The notes: generated from the sequence alone by a model not told the origin. Numbered from the stretch's first letter, positions 18,915-34,528 are shown. The stretch: DNA of 64,000 nt from Isoptericola cucumis (GCF_014635665.1 NZ_BMDG01000004.1:348349-412348); one strand, 5' to 3'. Translations and numbers: made by a program.

Positions 18915-20192
18915 TCACATGCTGGGCAGGAGCTTCGTCACGACGCCCCAGATCGCGTCCGCGACCTCGCGCTTGGTGCCGGCCGCCTCCGCCACGACGT
19001 CGCCCTGCGCGTCCAGGACCGTGACGTCGTTCGTCTCGGCACCGAACCCGCGGCCGCCGCCCACCGCGTTCACCGCCAGCAGGTCGGCGCCCTTGCGCCG
19101 CGCCTTCGCCTTCCCGTGCTCCAGCACCGACCCGTGGGCGTCCCCCGTCTCGGCGCCGAACCCGACGACGAGCTGCCCCGGCCGGAGCCGGTCACGGACC
19201 AGCTCGGCCAGCACGTCCGGGTTCTCGACCAGCGCGATCGGGGCGGGCCCGCTGCCCGGCACCTTCTTGATCTTCGCGTCCACCACGGACGCGGGCCGGA
19301 AGTCGGCGACCGCCGCGGCCATGACCACGACGTCGGCGCCGCCCGCCGCGCGGCGGACCGCGTCGCGCAGCTGCATGGTCGTCTCCACCGGCTCGACCTC
19401 CACGCCCGCGCCGCGCGCCGCGGCGACGAGCGTCTCGTCGAGGTTCGCGGCGACCAAAGTGACCCGCGCGCCGCGCGCCCGGGCCGCGTGCGCCAGGGCG
19501 ACCCCCTGGCGCCCGCTGGACCGGTTGCCGATGAAGCGCACCGGGTCCAGCGGCTCACGCGTGCCCCCGGCCGAGACCACGACGGTCCGTCCCGCCAGGT
19601 CGCCCGCCTCCTCGCCAGCAACGGCGGGAGCGCCACCAGCGGCAGCGCCGGCGGCCGGCCCACCGGCGGCCGTGACGGCCGCGAGGGCCACCCGGGCGAT
19701 CTCCTCCGGCTCGGGCAGCCGGCCGGGGCCGGTGTCGACGCCGGTGAGGCGGCCGCTTGCCGGGTCGATCACGACGACACCGCGCTCGCGAAGGGTCGCG
19801 ACGTTGGCGCGGGTCGCGGGGTGCTCCCACATCTCCGTGTGCATCGCGGGGGCCATCACCACGGGACAGCGGGCCGTGAGCAGCGTGGAGGTCAGGAGGT
19901 CGTCGGCACGACCGGTGGCCGCGCGGGCGAGCAGGTCGGCCGTCGCCGGGGCGACGACGACGAGGTCGGCGCCCTGGCCGAGCGCCACGTGCGGCACGTG
20001 GGCGACGTCCTCGAAGACCTCGGGGGTCACGGGCTCGCCCGACAGCGCCTCGAACGTCGGGGCGCCCACGAAGCGCAGCGCGGACGCCGTCGGCAGCACG
20101 CGCACGGCGTGCCCCTGCTCACGCAGCAGGCGCAGCAGGAGGATCGCCTTGTACGCGGCGATGCCCCCGCTGACGCCGAGCAGGATCCTCAT
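18915..20192 (-). CDS. coaBC: Bifunctional phosphopantothenoylcysteine decarboxylase / phosphopantothenate-cysteine ligase
   Basis: 425 aa, two consecutive steps of coenzyme A synthesis. The CoaC flavoprotein domain (about 1-180) has [19 protein letters not shown] and APAMHTEMW; the last has His where most CoaC proteins have Asn, a change also seen in mycobacteria. An Ala/Gly-rich linker (about 185-205) joins the CoaB ligase domain with [20 protein letters not shown] and the DAKIKK motif. It follows rpoZ after 16 bp. Confidence 0.96.
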   Translation of the reverse strand: MRILLGVSGGIAAYKAILLLRLLREQGHAVRVLPTASALRFVGAPTFEALSGEPVTPEVFEDVAHVPHVALGQGADLVVVAPATADLLARAATGRADDLLTSTLLTARCPVVMAPAMHTEMWEHPATRANVATLRERGVVVIDPASGRLTGVDTGPGRLPEPEEIARVALAAVTAAGGPAAGAAAGGAPAVAGEEAGDLAGRTVVVSAGGTREPLDPVRFIGNRSSGRQGVALAHAARARGARVTLVAANLDETLVAAARGAGVEVEPVETTMQLRDAVRRAAGGADVVVMAAAVADFRPASVVDAKIKKVPGSGPAPIALVENPDVLAELVRDRLRPGQLVVGFGAETGDAHGSVLEHGKAKARRKGADLLAVNAVGGGRGFGAETNDVTVLDAQGDVVAEAAGTKREVADAIWGVVTKLLPSM

Positions 20193-20208
20193 GCGGGACC
20201 TGCGGGAC

Positions 20209-20559
20209 TCAGAGGGCCGGCTCGTCGCCGAGGCCGGTGATGCCCGCGTCGCCGAAGTCGATGACGGGCTCGGCGGCGGCGGTCGCGTCGGCCGGCTTCT
20301 CCTCGACCGGCGTCGAGACGAGGAGGCCCTCGTTGATCTCGCGCATGGCGATGGACAGCGGCTTCTCCTGGTTGCGCGTCTCCACGAGGGGGCCGACGTT
20401 CTCCAGCAGGCCCTCGTTCAGCTGCGAGTAGTACGCGTTGATCTGGCGCGCGCGCTGCGCGGCGTACAGCACCAGGCCGTACTTCGAGTCGGTGCGCTGC
20501 AGCAGCTCGTCGATGGGCGGGTCGGTGATGCCGATGGGCTGGGCCACGGTTCCGGCCAT
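20209..20559 (-). CDS. rpoZ: RNA polymerase omega subunit
   Basis: 116 aa. Contains the omega core [20 protein letters not shown] and [16 protein letters not shown] followed by the actinobacterial extension [17 protein letters not shown]. It assists beta-prime folding and RNA polymerase assembly. The ATG is preceded by GGAGAGTGA. The position between gmk and coaBC is the conserved one. Confidence 0.97.
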   Translation of the reverse strand: MAGTVAQPIGITDPPIDELLQRTDSKYGLVLYAAQRARQINAYYSQLNEGLLENVGPLVETRNQEKPLSIAMREINEGLLVSTPVEEKPADATAAAEPVIDFGDAGITGLGDEPAL

Positions 20560-20628
20560 GGGTCACTCTCCAATGAACACGTCGGAGCGGGAAAAGTTCT
20601 CGGGGTCAGCGACCCATCCTACCCGCCT

Positions 20629-21255
20629 TCAGCGGGCGACCTGCGGTGCGGTGGAGGTCACGCCCATCACGCACGCGAGCTCGTCGGTGGCACGCGTGAC
20701 GTCGTCGTTGACGATCGTCACGTCGAACTCCTGCTCGGCCGCGAGCTCCTCGCGTGCCGTCGCGAGCCGCCGCTCGCGCTCCTCGGCGCTCTCCGTGCCG
20801 CGGCCCACGAGCCGACGCACCAGCTCCTCGTAGCTCGGCGGCGACAGGAAGACGAACTGGGCGTCCAGGCCCAGGGCGTCCACCGCCGCACGCACCTGGC
20901 GCGCGCCCTGCAGGTCGATCTCCAGCAGCGTCGGCGTGCCGGCCGCGAGCCGCTCCGCGACGGGGCCCCGCGGGGTCCCGTACCGGTGCCGGCCGTGCAC
21001 GACCGCCCACTCGAGCATCTCCCCGGCCGCGACCATGCGGTCGAACTCCTCCGGGGAGACGAAGAGGTAGTGCACGCCGTCGACCTCGCCGGGGCGCGGG
21101 GGGCGTGTGGTGGCGGACACGGACAGCCACACCTGCGGGTAGCGCGCCCGGATGTCCGCCGACACCGTGCCCTTGCCGACCGCGGTCGGCCCCGCGAGCA
21201 CGGTGAGGCGCACCGGGTCGGGCCCGTGCCCGCCGGCGTCCGGTCCGCTGGGCAC
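20629..21255 (-). CDS. gmk: Guanylate kinase
   Basis: 208 aa from GTG 21255. Phosphorylates GMP to GDP. P-loop [10 protein letters not shown] (the actinobacterial variant of GxSGxGKS), GMP-binding [30 protein letters not shown] and [12 protein letters not shown] are all present. GTG 21255 has AGGG about 8 nt upstream. A TTG at 21318 overlapping the mihF stop is an alternative that would add 21 residues of weakly conserved sequence. Confidence 0.93.
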   Translation of the reverse strand: MPSGPDAGGHGPDPVRLTVLAGPTAVGKGTVSADIRARYPQVWLSVSATTRPPRPGEVDGVHYLFVSPEEFDRMVAAGEMLEWAVVHGRHRYGTPRGPVAERLAAGTPTLLEIDLQGARQVRAAVDALGLDAQFVFLSPPSYEELVRRLVGRGTESAEERERRLATAREELAAEQEFDVTIVNDDVTRATDELACVMGVTSTAPQVAR

Positions 21256-21310
21256 GTGGGTGCCCTGATGATCACGCGGTGCCGGGCGTCCGGCGGGTGG
21301 TGCGGAAATG

Positions 21311-21622
21311 TCAGCCAAACCTCTCGATGAGGGCGTCCCTCTGGTGCGGCCCGAGGCCGCGGACGCGACGAGTCTCGGCGATCCCGATCTCCTCCATGAT
21401 CGCCCGGGCCTTCACCTTACCGACTCCCGGCAGCGACTCGAGCAGCGAGACCACCTTGAGCTTGCCGACGACGTCGTCGGACTGCCCCTGGGTGATCACG
21501 TCCTTGAGGGAGCCCTGGGAGTACTTCAACCGGTTCTTGATCTCCGCGCGAACGCGTCGAGCCTCGGCCGCCTTCTCGAGTGCCGCCGCACGCTGTTCCG
21601 GGGTCAGAGGGGGGAGAGCCAC
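21311..21622 (-). CDS. mihF: Actinobacterial integration host factor MihF/sIHF
   Basis: 103 aa nucleoid protein, unrelated in fold to E. coli IHF. It starts [20 protein letters not shown] and contains the helix-two-turn-helix DNA-binding region [19 protein letters not shown] and [19 protein letters not shown]. It binds and bends DNA, and in mycobacteria it is essential and regulates transcription. The GTG has AGGTGA about 6 nt upstream. It heads the gmk-rpoZ-coaBC-metK block. Confidence 0.97.
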   Translation of the reverse strand: MALPPLTPEQRAAALEKAAEARRVRAEIKNRLKYSQGSLKDVITQGQSDDVVGKLKVVSLLESLPGVGKVKARAIMEEIGIAETRRVRGLGPHQRDALIERFG

Positions 21623-21772
21623 GCAAGTCACCTACTCAAGTCGAGCCGCTGGAAGTGTGAACTGCACCCCTCGAAAGTAGCCACGACCTGCAGGGTCGGC
21701 AATCGGGCGCGCGGTTCTCGCGCCGCGGGCCGGGGCGCGAACGGGCCATACCGCCCGAAGCCGGGCACGAGA

Positions 21773-21807
21773 ACGCCCGGCACCCGCCCTTCGGGGGTGC
21801 CGGGCGT
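21773..21807 (-). terminator. Terminator hairpin after pyrF
   Basis: A 13-bp perfect stem (21773-21785 with 21795-21807) closes a 9-nt loop that contains TTCG. It lies 16 nt past the pyrF stop and separates the pyrimidine operon from mihF. Confidence 0.8.
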
Positions 21808-21822
21808 CCTGCGACGGTGCGC

Positions 21823-22688
21823 TCAGCCGCGCAGCGCGGCGCTGGCCTCGTCGGCCGCACGACGTGCGGCCGACCGCAGCGCCGCCGTGTCCGGGCCGGC
21901 GGCGAGCACGCCGCGCGACGACGACGCGAGCACCTGGCGTCGCGCCCGGCCGAAGACGGCGGTCAGCTCGCGCTCCCCCGCCCCCTGCGCGCCGACGCCC
22001 GGCGCGAGCAGCGGCCCGTGCACGGCCTGCAGGTCCGTGCCCGTCGCCCGGGCGGCGTCGCCCACCGTGGCCCCCACGACCAGCCCGACCGAGCCCATCG
22101 GCAGCCCGTCGTCCACCGCCCCCGCGTTGAGGAGGGCGGCCTGCGCGGCGATCGAGGCGGCCACGCTCACACCGTCCGGCCCGAGCGCGTGCTGCACCTG
22201 CGAGCCCTCCTTGTTCGAGGTGAGGCACAGCACGAAGATGCCCCGGCCCGTGCGCGCGGCGAGCTCGGCCGCCGGCGTGAGCGAGCCGAACCCGAGGTAC
22301 GGCGACAGCGTGACCGCGTCGCCCGCCAGCGGCGAGCCGTCCGCGAGGAACGCGTCGGCGTAGCCCGCCATCGTCGAGCCGATGTCGCCCCGCTTCGCGT
22401 CGACGACGCAGAGCGTGCCCGCCGCGCGGGCGGCGGCGATCACCTCCTCCAGCGCCGCGACGCCGGCGGAGCCGTGCCGCTCGAAGAACGCCGCCTGCGG
22501 CTTGACCGCCGCGACGTGGCCGCCGACGGCGTCCATCACCCGCAGGCCGAACTCGCGCAGCCCGGCCGCGTCGTCGGGCAGGCCCCAGTCGTCGAGCAGC
22601 GACACGTGGGGGTCGATGCCCACGCACAGCGGGCCGGCCTCGTCCATCGCGGCCGCGAGCCGGGCGCCGAACGGCACCGGCGCGCCGG

Positions 22689-22692
<4 letters not shown>
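21823..22692 (-). CDS. pyrF: Orotidine-5'-phosphate decarboxylase, type 2
   Basis: 289 aa. Last step of UMP synthesis. The long type-2 form is recognised by [20 protein letters not shown] and the catalytic array [17 protein letters not shown] (D-x-K-R-x-D). [10 protein letters not shown] and LVVGAT follow. GTG 22692 overlaps the carB stop by 4 nt. It is the last gene of the pyr operon. Confidence 0.97.
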
Positions 22693-26077
<3,385 letters not shown>

Positions 26078-26078
<1 letters not shown>

Positions 26079-27394
26079 CAGTTCTCCTTCTCGGCGGTGG
26101 GGCCGGCGGCCAGGGCCGCCAGGGCACCGTCGGGGACGGTCACGGGCTCGCGGGTGGTCATGAGCGCGACGAAGCGGTCGAACAGGTAGGCGCTGTCGTG
26201 CGGGCCGGCGGCGGCCTCGGGGTGGTACTGGACGGAGAAGGCGGGCACGTCCAGGGCGGTGAGGCCCTCCACGACCCGGTCGTTGAGGCCGACGTGGGAG
26301 ACGATCACGCGCCCGTAGGCGCGGCCGTCGGTGCGCTCGTCGTCGTACGGCGCGGTGCTCACGGCGTCCACCGGCGCGTCGACGGCGAACCCGTGGTTGT
26401 GCGCGGTGACCTCGACCTTGTTCGTGGTGCGGTCCATCACCGGCTGGTTGATGCCGCGGTGGCCGTAGCCGAGCTTGTAGGTGCCGAACCCGAGCGCGCG
26501 CCCGAGCAGCTGGTTGCCGAAGCAGATGCCGAAGAAGGGGACCCCGCGGTCCAGCACGGCGCGCAGCAGCTCGATCTCGTGCGACGCGGACGACGGGTCG
26601 CCGGGGCCGTTGGAGAAGAACACGCCGACCGGCGAGCCGTCGTCGGGCAGCCGCTCGGTGACGTCGTCGATCGTCGCGGACTGCGGCACGACGTGCACCC
26701 GCACCCCGCGCTCCGCGAGACGCACGGGCGTCATGGCCTTGATGCCCAGGTCGACCGCCACGACCGTGGCGACGGGCTCGGAGCCCGCGAACGGGCCGGC
26801 CGGCTCGACGACGTACGGCTCGGCGGTCGTGACCTCGGGCGCGAGGTCGGCGCCGGCCATCAGCGGGGAGCTGCGGACCTCGGCGACCAGCTCGGCCACG
26901 GGGCGCTCCAGCCCGTCGCGCACCAGCGCGTCGCCGGAGAAGATCCCGGCACGCATGACGCCCAGCTCGCGCAGGTGCCGGGTCAGGGCGCGGGTGTCGA
27001 CGTCGCTGATGCCGACGACGCCCTGCGCGGCGAGCTCGCTCTCGAGGGACCGGTCCGCGCGCCACGAGGACACGCGGCGGGCGGGGTCGCGCAGCACGTA
27101 GCCGGAGACCCAGATCTTCCCGGACTCCGGGTCCTCGTCGTTGACGCCCGTGTTGCCCACGTGGGGCGCGGTCATCACGACGATCTGACGGTGGTAGGAG
27201 GGGTCGGTGAGCGTCTCCTGGTAGCCGGTCATGCCGGTGGAGAAGACGATCTCGCCGAAGGTGGTGCCGCGGGCGCCGTAGGCGCGGCCGCGGGCCACGG
27301 TGCCGTCCTCGAGGACGAGGACGGCCGAGGCCTGGGCGGTCTCGGAACCGGTGTCGGGACCGGTGGTCGGACCGGTGGTGGTGCTGGTGGTCAC
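26078..27394 (-). CDS. carA: Carbamoyl-phosphate synthase, small (glutaminase) subunit
   Basis: 438 aa. Hydrolyses glutamine and channels ammonia to CarB. The N-terminal domain contains [20 protein letters not shown]. The class I glutamine amidotransferase domain has SNGPGDPS, nucleophile Cys in [13 protein letters not shown], and the His-Glu pair in [10 protein letters not shown] Thr/Gly-rich N-terminal extension of about 20 residues is present. GTG 27394 overlaps the upstream gene by 4 nt and has AAGGA upstream. Confidence 0.97.
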
Positions 27395-27933
27395 GGGGCG
27401 TCCTTCGGTGCGGGGGCGGAGGTCATGAGGTGGCGCACGGCGTCGACGAGCCGCGAACGGTCCGTCGCGTGCCGGGTGCGCAGCCCGGTGTCGAGGGTCA
27501 CGGCGGGCACGTCGTCGGCGGCGGGGTCCTCCCAGGTGATGACGACCAGTCCGTCGGTGCCGACGTACTTGCCCGCCATCCCGGGCGCGAGGCCCACCCC
27601 GCGCAGCGACGTCCTCGGGACGAAGACGCTCGGGGCCCCGCTGCGCTCGACGAGCACGCCGGTGTCGTGCACGGTCACGGTCGCGGTGGAGCGGTCGCCC
27701 AGCGTGTGGGCGCCGACCCGGGCCAGCCAGTCCCCGCTGAGCGTGCTGGAGACGTAGGTCGCCGCCAGGGGCTCGAGGCGCACCGGCCCGAGGGCGGCGG
27801 GCACCGGCGGCGGCACCGGCACGGTGTGCCTGGTGCGCGCCACCAGCCGGCGGCGGCCGACGAGCACGAGCAGGAGCAGCACGACGCCGAGGACGACCCA
27901 GACGCCGACCGCGACGGGTACGGGCAGGTTCAC
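27391..27933 (-). CDS. Conserved membrane protein of the pyrimidine operon (Rv1382-like)
   Basis: 180 aa. One N-terminal membrane helix (about 6-25, [17 protein letters not shown]) is followed by a soluble domain with a predicted PH-like beta pattern ([29 protein letters not shown]). It overlaps pyrC and carA by 4 nt on both sides, so its synthesis is tied to the pathway. M. tuberculosis Rv1382 occupies the same place. No catalytic motif is seen; function is unknown. Confidence 0.85.
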   Translation of the reverse strand: MNLPVPVAVGVWVVLGVVLLLLVLVGRRRLVARTRHTVPVPPPVPAALGPVRLEPLAATYVSSTLSGDWLARVGAHTLGDRSTATVTVHDTGVLVERSGAPSVFVPRTSLRGVGLAPGMAGKYVGTDGLVVITWEDPAADDVPAVTLDTGLRTRHATDRSRLVDAVRHLMTSAPAPKDAP

Positions 27934-29311
27934 CGGTGGCCTCCCCTGGTCGGGGCACCGGCCGAGGAGCCGGCGGGGGCGGCGACCGGTGCGCCGTCGA
28001 GGACCGTGGCCCGTCCGCGCAGGAACGTGGCGACGACCCGCCCGGGTAGCTCGCGGCCGGCGAACGGCGTGTTCCCGCTCGCGGTGGCCTGCGCGCGGGC
28101 GTCGACGGTGCGGGTGGCCGACGGGTCGACCAGCACGACGTTCGCCGGCTCCCCGACCTCGAGCGGCCGGCCCTGCGGCGCGGCGCCCGTGTCGATGCGG
28201 CCGATGCGGGCCGGCGCGCTCGACAGCACGCGGGCCACGTCGGACCACGTCATGCGGCCGGTGTCGACCATCGTGTCCTGCACGACCGCGAGCGCCGTCT
28301 CCAGGCCGGTCATGCCGAACGCGGCGGCCCCCCACTCGCAGTCCTTGTCCTCGCGGGTGTGCGGGGCGTGGTCGGTGGCGACGATGTCGATCGTGCCGTC
28401 GGCCAGCCCGGCGCGGACCGCCTCGACGTCGGCGGCCGTGCGCAGCGGCGGGTTCACCTTGTAGGTGGGGTCGTAGGTGCGCGCCAGGTCGTCGGTGAGG
28501 ATCAGGTGGTGGGGCGTCACCTCGGCGGTGACGTCGATCCCACGACCCTTGGCCCAGCGGACGATCTCCACGGAACCCGCCGTCGACAGGTGGCACACGT
28601 GCAGGCGCGAGCCGACGTGCTCGGCGAGGAGCACGTCGCGGGCGATGATCGCCTCCTCGGCGACCGCGGGCCAGCCCGCGAGGCCGATCTCCGCGGAGAC
28701 CACGCCCTCGTTCATCTGCGCGCCCTCGGTCAGCCGCGGCTCCTGCGCGTGCTGCGCGACCACGCCGTCGAACGCCTTGACGTACTCCAGGGCGCGGCGC
28801 ATGAGGATCGGGTCGTGCACGCACTTGCCGTCGTCAGAGAAGACCCGCACGCGGGCGGCCGAGTCGGCCATGGCGCCGAGCTCGGCGAGGCGCTCGCCGC
28901 CCAGGCCGACGGTGACAGCGCCGATCGGGTGCACGTCGACCCAGCCGGCCTCCTGGCCGAGGCGCCAGACCTGCTCGACGACGCCCGCGGTGTCCGCGAC
29001 CGGCGACGTGTTCGCCATGGCGTGCACGGCGGTGAAGCCCCCTGCGGCAGCCGCCCGGGTGCCGGACGCGACGGTCTCGGCGTCCTCCCGGCCGGGCTCG
29101 CGCAGGTGCGTGTGCAGGTCGACCAGCCCGGGCAGCAGCACGTGGTCCGTGGCGTCGATCTCCACGACGTCGACCGGCGCGCCTGCCGCGTCGCGGTCGG
29201 TGACGCTCGCCGCGCCCGGGGCGGCGACGTCGGCGATGACGCCGCCCGCGAGGACGACGTCGGCGGGGTCGCCGCCGAGGGGGCGCACCCCGCGCAGCAC
29301 GTAGGTGGTGG

Positions 29312-29315
<4 letters not shown>
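27930..29315 (-). CDS. pyrC: Dihydroorotase
   Basis: 461 aa, type I (multifunctional-like) amidohydrolase that cyclises carbamoyl-aspartate. Zinc ligands lie in [17 protein letters not shown] and ATDHAPH; the carbamylated Lys position is in SDDGKCV. The N-terminal beta-sandwich reads [14 protein letters not shown] 29315 overlaps the pyrB stop by 4 nt. The last ~25 residues are a disordered Ala/Gly-rich tail. Confidence 0.97.
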
Positions 29316-30960
<1,645 letters not shown>

Positions 30961-31080
30961 TTAAAGGGTGTCGTTGACGGCCCCAGCCTAGACCTCCCAC
31001 CCGCCGCAGCGGCGCCGGCGCCCACCATCCGGGCGCGGCATGCGTCACACCCCGGCCGGACGCACCGTGCACGGACGACG

Positions 31081-31111
31081 ACGGCGAGGACCCGGAGCGG
31101 GTCCTCGCCGT
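31081..31111 (-). terminator. Terminator hairpin between nusB and pyrR
   Basis: A 14-bp perfect stem (31081-31094 with 31098-31111) closes a 3-nt loop, 30 nt past the nusB stop. It separates efp-nusB from the pyr operon, which therefore needs its own promoter in 30960-31080. A TAGGCT hexamer near 30990 on the minus strand is a possible -10. Confidence 0.8.
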
Positions 31112-31141
31112 GTCGTGCCACCGCTCGGGGAGGCCGGCTGC

Positions 31142-31558
31142 TCAGGCGAGCAGCGTCGGCTTGATGTCCAGCAGCCGCCCGAGCAGCCCGTTGACGAAGG
31201 TCGGCGACTCGTCCGTCGACAGCTGACCGGCCAGGTCCACCGCCTCGTCGACCGCGACGGCGTCGGGCACGTCGTCGTTGAAGAGCAGCTCCCACGCCCC
31301 CACGCGCAGCAGCGCGCGGTCGACGGCGGGCATCCGCTCGACGGTCCAGCCGTGGGAGTAGGTCGCCAGCAGCTCGTCGATCCGCTCCTGGTGCGCCAGC
31401 ACGCCCTCGACCAGCTCGACGGTGTACTGCGGCACCGACGCCTCCTGGTGCGGCTCGATCACGCGGTCGGCCAGCAGCACCTGCGGGTCGACGCCGCGCT
31501 GCTCCGCCTCGAAGAGGATGTCGACGGCGCGCCTGCGCGCCTTGGTCCGTGCTCCCAT
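31142..31558 (-). CDS. nusB: Transcription antitermination factor NusB
   Basis: 138 aa. All-helical NusB fold with RTKARRRAVDILFEAEQRG, MPAVDRALLRVGAWELLF and AVAVDEAVDLAGQLSTDES...FVNGLLGR. It binds boxA RNA with NusE during rRNA transcription. It begins 25 bp after the efp stop. A terminator follows. Confidence 0.97.
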   Translation of the reverse strand: MGARTKARRRAVDILFEAEQRGVDPQVLLADRVIEPHQEASVPQYTVELVEGVLAHQERIDELLATYSHGWTVERMPAVDRALLRVGAWELLFNDDVPDAVAVDEAVDLAGQLSTDESPTFVNGLLGRLLDIKPTLLA

Positions 31559-31583
31559 GGTCGTCAGTCCAGCCCGTCCGGCG

Positions 31584-32147
31584 TCAGTCGTTCACGCGGC
31601 CGAGGTACGACCCGTCCCGGGTGTCGACCTTGACCTTGGTGCCCTGCTCCAGGAAGAGCGGGACCTGGATCTCGGCGCCGGTCTCCAGCGTGGCGGCCTT
31701 GGTGCCGCCGGTGGAGCGGTCACCCTGCAGGCCGGGCTCGGTGTAGGTGATCTCCAGGACGACCGACGGCGGCAGCTCGACGTACAGCGGCTGCCCCTCG
31801 TTCGAGGCGACCATGATGTTCATGCCCTCGAGCATGTAGTCCTTCGCGTCGCCCACGGTCGCCGCCGGCACGGTGATCTGGTCGTACGTACCGGTGTCCA
31901 TGAACACGAAGTCCTCGCCGTCCATGTACAGGTACTGGAAGTCGCGACGGTCCACGTTCGCGGTCTCGACCTTGGTGCCGGCGTTGAACGTCTTGTCGAC
32001 GACCTTGCCCGAGAGGACGTTCTTCATCTTGGTGCGGACGAACGCGCCACCCTTGCCCGGCTTGACGTGCTGGAACTCGATGATCGACCAGAGCTGACCG
32101 TCGATGCGGAGCACGGTGCCGTTCTTGATGTCGTTGGAGGTTGCCAC
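31584..32147 (-). CDS. efp: Elongation factor P
   Basis: 187 aa. Rescues ribosomes stalled at polyproline. The KOW-like domain I begins [17 protein letters not shown] and carries the modifiable lysine loop [10 protein letters not shown]. Two OB domains follow, ending [20 protein letters not shown] Lys at the loop tip is as in other actinobacteria, where no EpmA-type modification is known. The GTG start is followed by the standard sequence. The 185-bp gap upstream holds the promoter; a TAGACT hexamer at 32272-32277 is a weak -10 candidate. Confidence 0.97.
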   Translation of the reverse strand: MATSNDIKNGTVLRIDGQLWSIIEFQHVKPGKGGAFVRTKMKNVLSGKVVDKTFNAGTKVETANVDRRDFQYLYMDGEDFVFMDTGTYDQITVPAATVGDAKDYMLEGMNIMVASNEGQPLYVELPPSVVLEITYTEPGLQGDRSTGGTKAATLETGAEIQVPLFLEQGTKVKVDTRDGSYLGRVND

Positions 32148-32332
32148 GTTGTCGAAGTCCTCAGGGTCGGGTGCAGGGGATCGCACGACGCCGACGCCAG
32201 GGTCGACGGTGCTCGGTGGTGCTCGTGTGGTGCCGGCGCCAGGGGGCCGTGGGCCGCAGAGAGCCCGCGCAAGTCTACTCGCTCGGCCCGCACCGTGGGA
32301 CGTCGCCGTCGGCACGCTCGGACGAGCGCCCT

Positions 32333-32773
32333 TCAGAGCGTGAGGTCGACGGGCACCTCGCCCGACGGCAGCACGTCGAGAGGCACCTCCCCCGTGACCA
32401 CCAGGTGCACGACCAGCCGGGCCACGAGCCCGATCGCCGTCGCCCACACCAGGGAGGCGAGCGTGCCCACCACGAACCGCTCGCTCGCCACGGGATGGTC
32501 CCGCAGCTCGGCGAACCGTCCGAGCCCCTTGACCGCGACGACGATGGCGACGCCCGCCGGGAAGCCGGCCAGGATCGTGCCCGTGACGGACAGCCGCTCG
32601 AGCAGGCCGATCCAGGTGCCCCCGCGCAGCACCGTCACGGCCTCCGCCCCGACCGGCGGCTCCGACTCCGCGTGCCGCAGCACCCACGGGACGAGCCACG
32701 CGCCCGCCCCGACGCTCACCGCCAGGGCGACCACCCAGACCACCGCCACCCACACCAGCTCCGCACCGCTCAC
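32333..32773 (-). CDS. Membrane protein paired with SatD
   Basis: 146 aa with about three membrane helices (about 5-30, 62-82, 98-128) and a conserved-looking cytoplasmic loop [19 protein letters not shown] and [20 protein letters not shown]. It overlaps the SatD-family gene by 4 nt. Small membrane proteins of this type commonly accompany SatD-family genes in actinobacteria. The function is unknown. Confidence 0.8.
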   Translation of the reverse strand: MSGAELVWVAVVWVVALAVSVGAGAWLVPWVLRHAESEPPVGAEAVTVLRGGTWIGLLERLSVTGTILAGFPAGVAIVVAVKGLGRFAELRDHPVASERFVVGTLASLVWATAIGLVARLVVHLVVTGEVPLDVLPSGEVPVDLTL

Positions 32774-33462
32774 GCGCGCGCCTCCTCGTCGTCGTCACCG
32801 TCGTGGCCGCCGCCCTCCGGGGCGTCGAGCCCGCCCGCCCGCAGCAACCGGGCCGCCAGGGGGCGCGCAGCCGACTCCTCGGCCCACAGGGCCGCTCGCA
32901 GCCGCTGGCTCACCGCCTGCTCCGACACCCCCAGCGCGAGGGCCGTCGCGCGCTGCGGTGCGCGCGAGCCCGCGTGCTCGGCGAGCGTATCGACCGCCTC
33001 CCACCCGGAGGACGACCGGCGCGCCACCACGGCCCCGAGCAGCCGCAGCAGCGCCTGCGCGTCGCCGGCCACCGTCGCGTACGGCTCGTCGGCGGCCCCG
33101 TCGACCGCGACCGGCACGCCGGGCCCGCGCACCTTCGCGCGCTCGACGGCCGCGCGCGCCCGGACGAACGCGGGCCCCGACGCCGCGCGGGAGGCGGCGG
33201 GCAACGGCCGGTCGACGTCGCCGAGACCCACGCCCACGGACCAGCCGCCGTCACGCACGAGGTCGAGCACGACGTCGACCGCGAGGCCTGCCCCGTCGTC
33301 CGTCGCCGCCAGGACGCCCTGCACCTCGTCACCGACCGTGCGCTCGAAGGGCAGCACGAGGCCGGCGCGCCCCCGGGCCCGCACGTCGAGCAGTTCCAGC
33401 GCGGCCGGGACCAGGTCCCCGCGACGCGTGCTCCCCCGCTGGTCGGCGGTGATGACGATCAT
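32770..33462 (-). CDS. SatD-family protein with C-terminal helix-turn-helix
   Basis: 230 aa. It begins [20 protein letters not shown], the SatD signature start, followed by [15 protein letters not shown]-terminal segment [20 protein letters not shown] looks like a helix-turn-helix. SatD takes its name from the acid-tolerance sat operon of Streptococcus mutans; the biochemical role is unknown. A 24-bp palindromic element lies directly upstream (33477-33500), which the HTH could bind (inference). It is co-translated with the membrane protein gene. Confidence 0.8.
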   Translation of the reverse strand: MIVITADQRGSTRRGDLVPAALELLDVRARGRAGLVLPFERTVGDEVQGVLAATDDGAGLAVDVVLDLVRDGGWSVGVGLGDVDRPLPAASRAASGPAFVRARAAVERAKVRGPGVPVAVDGAADEPYATVAGDAQALLRLLGAVVARRSSSGWEAVDTLAEHAGSRAPQRATALALGVSEQAVSQRLRAALWAEESAARPLAARLLRAGGLDAPEGGGHDGDDDEEARA

Positions 33463-33476
33463 CCATCCAGGATGGC

Positions 33477-33500
33477 ACCTTGATCACTATGCATCAAGGT
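33477..33500. promoter_or_regulatory. Palindromic operator candidate upstream of satD
   Basis: ACCTTGAT (33477-33484) and ATCAAGGT (33493-33500) form a perfect 8-bp inverted repeat around an 8-bp A/T-containing spacer. The element begins 15 bp upstream of the satD-like ATG and 23 bp from the stop of aroQ transcribed toward it, so it sits where a promoter for the SatD pair must be. Confidence 0.55.
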
Positions 33501-33522
33501 TCACGCCTTGTTTGTCGACGAT

Positions 33523-33969
33523 CTAGTCTGACAGCTTGGTGGCGATCGCCGAGAGCGCGAGCCGGTACGAGTCGAACCCGAAGCCCGCGACGGTGCCCGT
33601 CGCGATGCCTGCCACCACCGAGTAGTGGCGGAACGACTCGCGTGACGCCGGGTTGGACAGGTGCACCTCGACGAGCAGCAGCCCCGCCGACGTCACCTGC
33701 GCGGCCGCGTCCCGGAGCGCGTAGCTGTAGTGGGTAAAGGCTGCAGGGTTGAGCACGACGTGCGCGCGGGCGTCCACGGCCTCGTGCAACCATCCGACGA
33801 GGGTCGACTCGTCGTCGGTCTGGCACACCCCGACCGACAGGCCGAGGTCGTCGCCCCAGCGCGCCCCCTCCCGCTCGAGGTCGGCCATGGACGCGTGCCC
33901 GTAGATCTCCGGCTCGCGCACGCCGAGCCGGCCGAGGTTCGGACCGTTGAGGATGAGGACCTGGGTCAT
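33523..33969 (-). CDS. aroQ: Type II 3-dehydroquinate dehydratase
   Basis: 148 aa. Third step of the shikimate pathway. Type II signatures are ILNGPNLGRLGVREPEIYG (flexible lid Arg and Tyr), LNPAAFTHYSYALRDA, VEVHLSNP and RHYSVVAG. It is separated from aroB-aroK-aroC by the accessory stretch at 34-43 kb. A hairpin at 34001-34030 separates it from soxR upstream. Confidence 0.96.
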   Translation of the reverse strand: MTQVLILNGPNLGRLGVREPEIYGHASMADLEREGARWGDDLGLSVGVCQTDDESTLVGWLHEAVDARAHVVLNPAAFTHYSYALRDAAAQVTSAGLLLVEVHLSNPASRESFRHYSVVAGIATGTVAGFGFDSYRLALSAIATKLSD

Positions 33970-34000
33970 GGACCCGAGGTTACGGGCAGACAGGTCCGTC

Positions 34001-34030
34001 CCCCGGTCGCGACCACGCCGGCGACCGGGG
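34001..34030 (-). terminator. Terminator hairpin after soxR
   Basis: A 10-bp perfect stem (34001-34010 with 34021-34030) with a 10-nt loop directly abuts the soxR stop codon at 34031. It would limit read-through into aroQ. Confidence 0.65.
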
Positions 34031-34528
34031 TCAGTCCGGTTCGTCGACGAGCAGCCGCCTGGGGCCCGGACCGTCCTGCCCGAGCGCGTCCTTCGGGTTC
34101 GCGAGCACGCAGCGGCTCAGGGACAGGCAGCCGCAGCCGATGCAGTCCGTGAGGTCGTCGCGCAGCCGCTGGAGCTGCTCGATGCGGGCGTCCAGGTCGG
34201 TGCGCCACGCCCGCGAGAGCCGCTCCCAGTCGCGCACGTTCGGCGCGCGGTCCGCGGGCAACGTGGCCAGCGCCTCGGAGATGCGGGCGAGCGGGATCCC
34301 GACGCGCTGGGAGACGCGGATGAACGAGACCCGGCGCAGCACGTCGCGCCGGTAGCGCCGCTGGTTGCCGGACGTGCGGCGGCTGCTGATCAGCCCTCGC
34401 CGCTCGTAGAAGTGCAGCGCGGACACGGCGACGCCGCTGCGTGCGGCGACCTCGCCGACCGTGAGCTCGACGTGGTCCCACGGCACCCGCTCGATGTCCG
34501 GCTCGGTGTCCGACGTGTTCCCCCGCAT
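34031..34528 (-). CDS. soxR: Redox-sensing activator SoxR
   Basis: 165 aa MerR-family protein. DNA-binding half: [40 protein letters not shown]. After the dimerisation helix comes the four-cysteine [2Fe-2S] motif [12 protein letters not shown], matching the SoxR consensus C-x2-C-x-C-x5-C. Actinobacterial SoxR is oxidised by redox-cycling compounds and activates a few oxidoreductases and exporters. ATG 34528 follows GGAGGGGAC. The gene is divergent from a quinone oxidoreductase-MFS operon, and a SoxR box lies in the 60-bp gap. Confidence 0.96.
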   Translation of the reverse strand: MRGNTSDTEPDIERVPWDHVELTVGEVAARSGVAVSALHFYERRGLISSRRTSGNQRRYRRDVLRRVSFIRVSQRVGIPLARISEALATLPADRAPNVRDWERLSRAWRTDLDARIEQLQRLRDDLTDCIGCGCLSLSRCVLANPKDALGQDGPGPRRLLVDEPD

